Positions 21,744-30,300 of a DNA stretch of 64,000 nucleotides are shown here, one piece after another. The notes beneath the pieces were generated by a model. The model saw nothing but the letters and a program-made list of their open reading frames with translations, did not search any database and was not told the DNA's origin. Location: positions 728,001 through 792,000 of the forward strand of contig JAJKFH010000209.1 in NCBI GenBank assembly GCA_023333565.1, read 5' to 3'. Numbering within the stretch: position 1 is the stretch's first letter; every line of letters begins with the position of its first letter. This stretch comes from Puffinus mauretanicus. Taxonomy: Eukaryota; Chordata; Aves; Procellariiformes; Procellariidae. The position numbers were made by a program, and so were the translations under genes.

Positions 21744-24700
21744 CACATTCTTCAAAATACTGAAAAGCAATCATATACTTTTTTAATTAATATAGCTTGT
21801 TTTTAATTGAAAATACAAGCAGGATTGCTTTATTTTCGAATGCCTTGGCAAGAAAGTACATCCACAGTAAATTATAAATGGATAGGTGCTTCTAAAAATA
21901 ATAATAATCCAAACTAATCTGGTTTCAGGTTCTGGTTTATGGTTCATTGCAAGTATTACTCTAATTAACAAACTGTATTACTAAATGCTAATTACATAGC
22001 AACGTACTGCAACTCAAGAACTGTGGAAGTGGCAGTCAAGACTCACTAAATTTGAGACCATGCTATAAAAAGTTAAAGACAAAGAGGCAGATGGGTATTT
22101 AAATTACACAGTTCATTTAACAATATGCAGATATTTTGAAATCTTACTTAAACTGCTACAGCTTCTCTTTCTTTCTTGATCTTGGGAGAGGCGCTAATCT
22201 TTTTTTTTATACAGACATATTTCCATCACTGGGTAACAAAAGCGTGCATGCCAGTTTTCCCCCACTCCCCCTGCTGAAAGTCTCTAAATTATTGCAAGGC
22301 TTACATCAGGCATTTCTCACTACTTTCAAAGAGCTAAAACAATTTAATCTTATCAAAGTCCTGTCATTAGCAATTCAAGAATATTTGAAATTAAGACAGG
22401 GCTAGTGGTGTTTTTACGGTTCTGAGCCAAAAGCATATTAAAGTCCCCTTTAAAATAAATGTATGAGCTCTTGGAGAATGTCATTTGACTTGTTTATATA
22501 CTAAGCATTTTCTCATTCTCTTCTGATTTTTTTTTCTCCAGTAATATCCTATGTTTGTTGTCTTTGCATAATTTTTGAATGTCATACTGTCAATAACTTA
22601 CTTATATTCTTACCCTTCAGAATGGTCTGTTACCATTATAAGAAAGGAGGTTTGTTGCAAATTTATTTACATAATAAGGATTCATGTTGTATGTTAATAT
22701 TTGTAAAATACAGCAATGAGTCTCCTGCAGGTAGAGTATTATACTTTAAAAATGAGTGGTGTATCCAGTGCAGTATTCCTTTTTCTTGCCCAGTTAGAGA
22801 TAAATGTATTCTGTAATATTATGTTGGTTTTCTGTATGGGAGGTACAGAACTTACAGAAGTAGCAAGCAAAGTGTGGATAATTTTAAAGGACAATTCTTG
22901 GATTTTTGGTACCTGCAGTGGCAAGGGAAATGGTTTAGAACTTGGAACTAAATAAACTGCATTTTAAAACCTTTAGTGGAGAAAGAAATAAGGTAATGTG
23001 AATAGAAGGCTTCAAAAAATTTCCAAGATAAAAATAGGGTTCACACCTTTTATTGCTTATTAGTTTGCTGATAGGTTTTATATAAAGGTAGAACTAACCT
23101 ATTTGTCAGCTGTAAGAGAAATCTTAAGTTAACTAAAACTATCTGCTATACAATGCTATACCAAAACAGGGAATTCGTAACATCCTCTAGTCTTTAATAT
23201 TGCTTGAAAAGATTTTTCTTACACAGAACTTGTTCCCATTTTCTAATACTGATGTACACATTCAGGACAAGTTGTCTTTCCTTTCTTGTTGGTTTGATCA
23301 GCTCTATCTAGACATTCTAATATAATCCTTGATCTATTCAAGTTGTATTCCTAAATGCTACTATGGAGATGAACTTCCTCTCTTCTGCTCATTTTCAGCA
23401 TTTATTTATATAGACCAACCAATTTACTCAAACTGGTCATTAAAATTCAATTGAATAAGCTGACTTCCAATCCATCAAAACGCAGAAAGGCCTCTTTTGT
23501 CTGGAAACCGTAAGAGCGATTTCTGTAGCTATAATGACCATCAGGTTTTTAATTGCTGTAGCAGGTCACTGAAGTGCAATATTGTTGGGTAGTTTTCATT
23601 TTACAAAAACTTTAACCTGAGGCACATCTGGAAATTAGGGAAGTTGCTTACTTTCAGTATTTCTGTAACACAAAGAGAATAATTGCATATACATTAGCTG
23701 TCGTGTATTAAATATATTTTTATAGAAGTTACATCTTTTATAAGATTTGTCAGGGCCACATGAGAACTATTGCAGTCCTCTTTGACTGTGTTTGGCCAAA
23801 GAACTTCACCCTGCAGTTTCTGCATCAAACCCTAAGCTTCCATCTGGAATTAGCACATCAAATAAGCTATTTATTTTCTAGAGTGATCATTTTCTAGTAA
23901 ACAATAGATTAGTATTAGCGGTTTTAGTATGGTCTCCTTAATAAAGCACATATAATTTAAAACAAACCCTCAAGTATTTAGATCTATGTTTGAAAAACCA
24001 AGGGATAAGAAATTTCTGTGACTTGCTTTCACCTGTGCAAAGGATGCTTAATAGAAAAAGCTCTTAGCATTTTTAACTGGTTTATGAGTGAAATATAGCC
24101 AAAAGGAGAAGAAATTAATATCAGTTGATACTTAAGGTCTAAATCATCATGTGCTGCAGCTTTGACTTTTTTCATTAAGATGTTCAGTCTTGGCATTGGA
24201 ATACTTGAGGATTTTGAGAGGTATATTTAAAATGTAGAGCAGAGTATTAGCCATTAATTCACACTCACATTCTGCATGTGCATTTTGAAAATAGTATGAA
24301 AAAATTCTCATTCAAATAGAAGGAAATGCAACTCTGGAGGCTGCAAAATATGCTTTTAAAGTTTATCTTGATTCTGTATTATATGGTAAAGCATTTTAAA
24401 GCTCAAGCTTTACTGTTTTTTACTTAAGGAAGGGAATTGCTAGTTGGATAAAAGAAAAATTAAAATGCAAAAACTTCTGAAATGTCAAGTCATACGTATA
24501 GAGAAAATCATTGTCAAAATATTAATGTTCGTATTAAAAAAAATGCAACCCTCTGATTTTGTATTGCATAAATGTTCTTTTTAAACTTTTGGTAATTAGA
24601 ATATTACACAAGAAAGTATAATTTTGTAAATACTTTTAGCTCTAACTTGAACTGCAGGATCAGTGCCTGAAATGTTGCATCTTCAAGCAACATTATACTT

Positions 24701-24796
24701 GACAGGTGTAGCATCAGTGTTGAAATAATCAGTAATTGTGAGAAATAACTGTCATGTATATGTTCAAAGTGCAATAAAGGGTTAAATTTCTGTTGA

Positions 24797-24802
24797 AATA
24801 AA
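24797..24802 (+). terminator. G2E3: Candidate distal poly(A) signal of G2E3
   Basis: AATAAA followed within about 20 bases by TTCAGTGTTTTTATTTTGG, a plausible GT/T-rich downstream element. A second AATAAA at 24773-24778 lies just upstream. It is the last such signal before the intergenic CR1. Confidence 0.5.
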
Positions 24803-24900
24803 TATGTAACTTTCTTCAGTGTTTTTATTTTGGTGATTTAATGGGTTTTAGCTCTAGAAGTGTTACCACTATTTTCTGTAGTTTCATTTGTGTACCATTT

Positions 24901-25690
24901 TCCTAGAGAAGCTGGCGGCTCACGGCTTAGACAGGTGCACTCTTTGCTGGGTAAAAAACTGGCTGGACAGCCGAGCCCAGAGAGCTGTGGTGAATGGAGT
25001 TAAATCCAGTTGGCAGCCGGTCACGAGCGGTGTTCCCCAGGGCTCAATACTGGGACCAGTCTTGTTCAATATCTTTATCAATGATCTGGACGAGGGGATC
25101 GAGTGCTCCCTCAGTAAGTTTGCAGATGAGACCAAGTTGGGCGGGAGTGTTGATCTGCTGGAGGGTAGGAAGGCTCTGCAGAGGGACCTGGACAGGCTGG
25201 ATCGATGGGCCGAGGCCAACTGTATGAGGTTCAACAAGGCCAAGTGCCGGGTCCTGCACTTCGGCCACAACAACCCCAGGCAACGCTACAGGCTTGGGGA
25301 AGAGTGGCTGGAAAGCTGCCCAGAGGAAAAGGACCTGGGGTGCTGGTTGACAGCCGGCTGAACATGAGCCGGCAGTGTGCCCAGGTGGCCAAGAAGGCCA
25401 ATGGCATCCTGGCCTGTATCAGAAATAGTGTGGCCAGCAGGAGCAGGGAGGTGATCGTGCCCCTGTACTCGGCACTGGTGAGGCCGCACCTCGAATACTG
25501 TGTTCAGTTTTGGGCCCCTCACTACAAGAAGGACATGGAGGTGCTGGAGCGTGTCCAGAGAAGGGCAACGAAGCTGGTGAAGGGCCTGGAGCACAAGTCT
25601 TATGAGGAGCGGCTGAGGGAACTGGGGTTGTTTAGTCTGGAGAAGAGGAGGCTGAGAGGAGACCTCATCGCGCTCTACAACTACCTGAAA
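24901..25690 (+). pseudogene. CR1 ORF2 reverse transcriptase fragment with altered active site
   Basis: The frame opens within [20 protein letters not shown], so motif A is lost by 5' truncation. [20 protein letters not shown] (motif B) is present. The motif C sequence is FADE rather than FADD, the last Asp codon being GAG at 25128-25130. A missing G in the run near 25336-25340 shifts the frame; the rest ([20 protein letters not shown] to LKG) is read one frame over, to about 25690. Non-functional. Confidence 0.9.
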
Positions 25691-25692
25691 GG

Positions 25693-26207
25693 GGAGGTGT
25701 CGTGGTTTAACCTGGCAGGCAGCCAAATACCACGCAGCTGCTTCACTCTCCCCCCACCCCAGTGGGACGGGGAGAATCGAAGGGTAGGAGTGAGAAAACC
25801 TCGTGGGTTGAGATAAAGACAGCTTAATAGAACAGAAGAGGGAAAATAATAATAATAGAATATACAAAATGAGTGATGCACAAATGCAATTGCTCACCAC
25901 CCGCGCTGACCGATAACCAAGTAGCGATCGGTACTTCCTGGATCACGCCTACCATTCATATACTGAGCATGACGTCACATGGTATGGAATACCCCATTAG
26001 CCAGCTGGGCTGGCTGTCCTGATTATGTTCCCTCCCATCTCGTGTACCTAGCTCAGTCGGTAGGCACGGGAGCTGTCCTTGGACTAGGAGGGTACTTAGC
26101 AACAACTGAAAACATCAGTGTGTTATCAACATTCTCCTCATACTAAATCCAAAACACAGCACTAGGAAGAAATTTAACCCTATCCCAGCCGAAACCAGGA
26201 CAGGAGG
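25693..26207. repeat. 5-bp target site duplication flanking the solo LTR
   Basis: GGAGG stands at 25693-25697 just before the LTR and again at 26203-26207 just after it, within CR1 sequence. A five-base duplication is usual for ERVL-type integrations. Confidence 0.85.
25698..26202 (+). mobile_element. Solo LTR of an avian endogenous retrovirus (505 bp)
   Basis: The element starts TGTCGTGGTTTAACC and ends AAACCAGGACA, with TG..CA ends. It contains no gene. Perfect 5-bp flanking repeats show that it arose by integration, followed by recombination between two LTRs that removed the internal region. Shared blocks with 7656-8240 place both in one family. It interrupts the intergenic CR1, so it is younger than that copy. 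ERVL-like class is inferred from the 5-bp duplication. Confidence 0.9.
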
Positions 26208-26522
26208 TTGTAGCGAGGTGGGTGTTGGTCTCTTCTGCCAAGTAACTAGCGATAGGACGAGAGGAAATGGCCTCAAGTTGCGCCAAGGGAGGTTTAGACT
26301 GGACATTAGGAGAAATTTCTTTACTGAAAGAGTGGTCAGGCCTTGGAACAGGCTGCCCAGGGAAGTGATTGAGTCACCATCCCTGGAGGTATTTAAAAGA
26401 CGTGTAGATAAGGCGCTTAGGGACATGGTGTAGTGGGTATGGTGGTGTTGGGTTGATGGTTGGACTCGATGATCTTAGAGGTCTTTTCCAACCTTAATGA
26501 TTCTATGATTCTATGATTCTAT

Positions 26523-27020
26523 ACACCTTTATATACAACTATAGCATGTTTACCCAGATACCCTGACTCGGTTTTGGATACAAAGGTGAGTGGGGCTCTT
26601 CCCACTGTAGGATTTCTGTAAGGGCACAGCAGTGAAGGCATGGAGAAGGAAGGCTGCATCTTGGTATATGCTACCTGATGCAGAGACAAGCAAACTTTAA
26701 ATATTTTCCTTTTCAATAAGTCACCAGAACTTGATGACTTCATTTGTAGCTAGCTGCCTGTTTTGAAACATGAGTCCTTTTAGATTAACTACATTAAGTG
26801 CCTCAGAGCTGCCCTGGTTGCATTTAAGCTATTTTCCAGAACTCATTTCAGTTCTCTCTTCTTGAAAATCAGACTGAGAGTAGAGCAAAAACTGTTAATG
26901 TGACTTTTTGCTCAGGAAAAAAGGGTGAAAAAGAGCACCAGCCTGTTTTTTTGTTCGCAGCTGCGGAAAAGCACAGGCCCAAATTTAAATCCTCAGATGC
27001 CGTTTTTTAATTACAGCTCC
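26523..27020 (+). other. Intergenic spacer upstream of SCFD1
   Basis: AT-rich unique sequence between the CR1 tail and the SCFD1 CpG island. No ORF, RNA gene or repeat was recognised. Confidence 0.5.
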
Positions 27021-27322
27021 CTTAAGAACGGCGCTGCTGCTAGGGCTCCCGGGGCTGCCTCCGGGCGGGAGGCACCACCTCCCCCCGCGCTGCGGCCCGC
27101 CGGGGCGGGGAGAGCGGAGAGCTGTGCCGGGGCTGCCGCCGGGGGAGGCGGTCGGGGACCGCCCAGCCGGCGGGGGCACCGCACCTGGCGGCGCCCGGGC
27201 AGCCGCGAAGGAGGGGCGGCCGGGACGGGCCTCCCGCCGCCGCACGGCCCGCCACGTCGTCCGGCGGCTGCGTACGCGACGGTGGGCGGGGCGCCGCGCC
27301 GCGGCCGGGCTGGCGGGGCAGG

Positions 27323-27333
27323 AAAATGGCGGC
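27323..27333 (+). promoter_or_regulatory. YY1-type motif overlapping the SCFD1 start codon
   Basis: AAAATGGCGGC matches the consensus AANATGGCGGC. Its ATG is the SCFD1 start, so the site would lie at the very start of the coding sequence. This layout is common in housekeeping genes with short 5' UTRs. Confidence 0.6.
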
Positions 27334-27356
27334 CGGTATCCGGGAGAAGCAGACAG
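27326..27356 (+). CDS. SCFD1: SCFD1 exon 1 coding part
   Basis: Encodes [10 protein letters not shown] and the first base of a Val codon, ending ACAG|GTAAGC. The IREKQT stretch matches the conserved start of the Sly1 body. The polyalanine run of the mammalian N-terminus is absent. Confidence 0.9.
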
Positions 27357-30300
27357 GTAAGCGGCTTCCCGCGGCCTCCGACGCGCGGCGCGGCAGCTGC
27401 CCTTCCGGGGCTCGGGGGAGGGAGGGAGCAAGGTCAGCCTCACGCTGCGGCCGGGGGCTCCTGCCTGCCTCCCCCCCGCCCCCGGGGCCCCGGGGCGGGA
27501 TGTGGGCGTCTCTGCGCCGCCTCGCCTCGCCTCCGCCGGGGGATTCGCGCCCTCTCACCCGGCTTGGGTCTCCCGGCAACGGGACGGCGGCCTTCTCCCT
27601 CCTCCTACCCCGGCGGCCGCTGGGGCGGAGGAACTGGGGCGCCGCTCAGCTGCCTCTGCAGCGGCGGGCCCGGCGGAGCGGGGCTCGGGGGGCCTCTGGC
27701 CGCAGCTCTCGCCGAGGGGGCCCGACCCCGCTGTGGGGCACAGGGCCGTGGGTGCGCCCTGCCCGGGCGGCGGCGGGCCCAGGCCCAAGGGACGTGGCCG
27801 CAGGTGCCGCCGTGCTGTGGAAATCGCCCCCGGGGAGGGGTTTGCGCGGGCCCGGACCTGAGCGGTGCCCTTCTCCCGTGGCCGTGGGCAGTGGGTTGTG
27901 CTCTCCCTCCGTTGCAGCTTCCTTTCTGCCCGTGGCGAGGATCAATGGGAAATACCGTTTAATGGTGCAAAAATAAAGCTTCTGTTGTGATGTTCCTGTT
28001 CATGCAGGGGCCTCGGAGTGTGCAGTGACCCTCAAGAAATTGAGAATATGAGATTAACAACTAATTTTGCAGGAGGTTTCCTGTGGGTAAAGGGTTAGTT
28101 ATTCAGCCCCTCCTTACACATTACTACAAGTTCATAATCGACTTTCTTCTCTGTCTTGATGCTGCTTTATGGAGCCTTGATCCACCCATTTGAACATACT
28201 CCTAAAGCATAAAGCATGTCGACTCCATAGTTCTCTACTTCCCTTCCTTGCCGAAGTTTTTGTCAGTAGTTTGAGCTGTAATCTTGTCACCTTCTCCTTG
28301 ACAACTGCAGTATCTTTCTGGTGGTATAGAGGATTCTGGGTGCATTTATTTAACATGAAATGTCTAAAATCATCTGCTTAAAAATCTCGGTCTGAGTTTC
28401 TCTGTGGACCTTAAATATTTCCTTGTATTCTCCATCTTCTTTTTGTACCAGAAGTCTACTTTCTGTAATCTCATTCCTGTGGCCATCTACCATTAATAGT
28501 GCTATTTGATATTCCTTTGCAATCCTTTTCTTTTCTTTGCTACCTTTCTGATAAAGCCCACTGTCTCTGAGCCCTTATTCCGTACAACTCTATTCTTTTC
28601 TATTTGCTTCACCTTGTTACTTGATTATTTCAGTCAACTTTACCAGTGAACCCATGTTGTCTTCCATTGGGGAGGTCATTTGCAAGGAAGTAGATTCAAC
28701 AACTAAAAGATACTCAGCAAAAGGAAAATATTTATTATTGTTTAGTGTTTGTATTACCATGTATGTGCACCATCTGTTGTGGCCTTTATCCTGGTTCATA
28801 ACCAGTCAAAGCATGTAATTGTGCAAGCACAGTAAAAACCTGGTCCTTGCCCCAGAGAGTATTCAGGCTAAACGTGAATGAAATGTCAATATAAATACAA
28901 AAAAGAAAACCAGAGACTTGGTGAATGTTTGTCGTGATTGTCACAGCACATCACTGGTCTGATTGCTGTCTTCCTTAGTAGAGAGCTTATTCCAAGTTTT
29001 AATTTAAATGGTAAACTCTACAAAGCAGCTACTTCAGATCCAGTAGTACCAAAATACATAACCATGCAGCTTTCTACAAAATTGCTCGTACGACTGTAAT
29101 GTATGGAAGGTATCACTGGCACTGGGGGAGCAAAGGCTCCAGGAGCAGTCTATAATCAGCTTTCAGGATTAAGCCATGGTGTTAAAAAAAAAAAAAAAAA
29201 AAAAAAGGAAAAAAAAATATTAAGCAAGTGGAAGGCTGGATTCCAGGGAGACCCAGCACTCACTGCTATCTTGCTTCCTCCCATGGTCAAGTTTCACTGT
29301 CGGTGATGTGATTTGAAAAGGCAGTACACAGGAGGAGTAGGCAGGGACAGACTGCAAAGGAGGACTTTAGAAACATTGTCTGGGCATGGATGGATGGTGT
29401 TAGGAAAGCTAAAGTTCAACTTTAGCAACTGCTGCTGCAACATTAGTAGTGAAAATATGAATAAGGAAAAATATTGGATCATTGCTCAATGGAGCCAGTC
29501 ATTTAGTGGTAATGGATGCAGATAAGGCTGAGGTACCCAAGGCCTTCTTTGCCTCAGTCTTCACCAACAAATTCTCCCAGGCCTTTGTGTCACTTTAGAG
29601 TCATCATGGAGTGAATCCTCTTGGAAAATATTTCTCATCATGTGAAGGAGAAGGCAAGCATGGATTTATGTATGGTAAATCATGCCTGACCAGCCTGATT
29701 GCCCTTAGTGATAAAATGGCTGGACTTGTAGGCAACAGGAGACAGAGTATGTCATTTACCTTGACTTCAGCAAGGCTTTTGAAATTGTATTCTTGTATCC
29801 AAGTTAGGATGTTATGGGCTGGAGGGATGGACAACTAGACAAGTAAAAAAATGGTTGGATGGTCAGGCTCAGAGGGTTGTGATTAATCAGACATACTATA
29901 CGTGGAGGCTGGTAACAACTGGAGCACTGCATGGGTCTATCCTGTGACCTGTCCTGTTTAAAATCTCTATCAGTGACCTGGAGGAAGTATCAAAGTGCAC
30001 CCTCATTGTGTGCAGGTGACAGCAAACTACGGGAATCGGTTAATATACTCGCGGGCAGAGCTGCCACTCAGAGGGACCTAGATGGGCCAACAGGGACCTT
30101 ATGAAATTCAGCAATGACAAATGTAAATTCCTACACCTGGAAAGGAAGAACCCCTTGCAACTACAGGCAACAGTGCAGGGGACCGGCAGACTGGAGAGCA
30201 GCTCTGTGGAGGAGGCCCGCGAGGGCTCTTGGTGGACAGCGAGCTGAACATCAGCCCACAGCGTGCCCCACATAGCAGCAGCCTGAGCCATATTCACAGG

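Larger units (their letters stand above)
20466..24820 (+). other. G2E3: Probable 3' UTR of G2E3
   Basis: No coding segment or retroelement is seen between the stop and 24820. Candidate poly(A) signals (AATAAA) lie at 22951-22956, 24773-24778 and 24797-24802. The last is followed by a GT-rich stretch, so the longest transcript probably ends near 24820. Three perfect Pumilio-type octamers (TGTANATA) lie at 21702-21709, 21724-21731 and 24625-24632, the first two in an AT microsatellite. A UTR over 4 kb is long but plausible; the 22951 signal could give a shorter form. Confidence 0.55.
24901..26522 (+). mobile_element. 5'-truncated CR1 LINE between G2E3 and SCFD1, split by a solo LTR
   Basis: The CR1 body runs 24901-25697 and resumes at 26208. 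It ends in GATGATCTTAGAGGTC..CCTTAATGATTCTATG repeats at 26490-26522, the standard avian CR1 tail. Removing the LTR and one copy of GGAGG restores CTGAAAGGAGGTTGTAGCGAGG-type CR1 order. Without the LTR the element is about 1.1 kb. It belongs to the same young subfamily as the copy at 17365-18806. Confidence 0.93.
27025..27870 (+). promoter_or_regulatory. SCFD1: CpG-island promoter of SCFD1
   Basis: Very GC-rich and CpG-dense sequence flanking the SCFD1 start codon and reaching about 500 bases into intron 1. It includes a GC box (GGGCGGGGC, 27284-27292), an ACGT-core box GCCACGTCG (27251-27259) and a YY1 motif over the start codon. Long open frames across it on both strands are compositional artefacts. 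Confidence 0.85.

Noticed and set aside
26925..27976. Long open frames (up to 345 codons) on both strands at 27 kb
   Set aside because: They lie in the SCFD1 CpG island, overlap each other in many frames, and are rich in Pro, Gly, Arg and Ala. This is the expected effect of high GC on stop-codon frequency; only the 31-nt SCFD1 start exon is supported.
28130..28620. Pyrimidine-rich stretch in SCFD1 intron 1 with open frames on both strands
   Set aside because: It looks like a possible antisense relic of a transposable element, but no motif can be tied to a named family.
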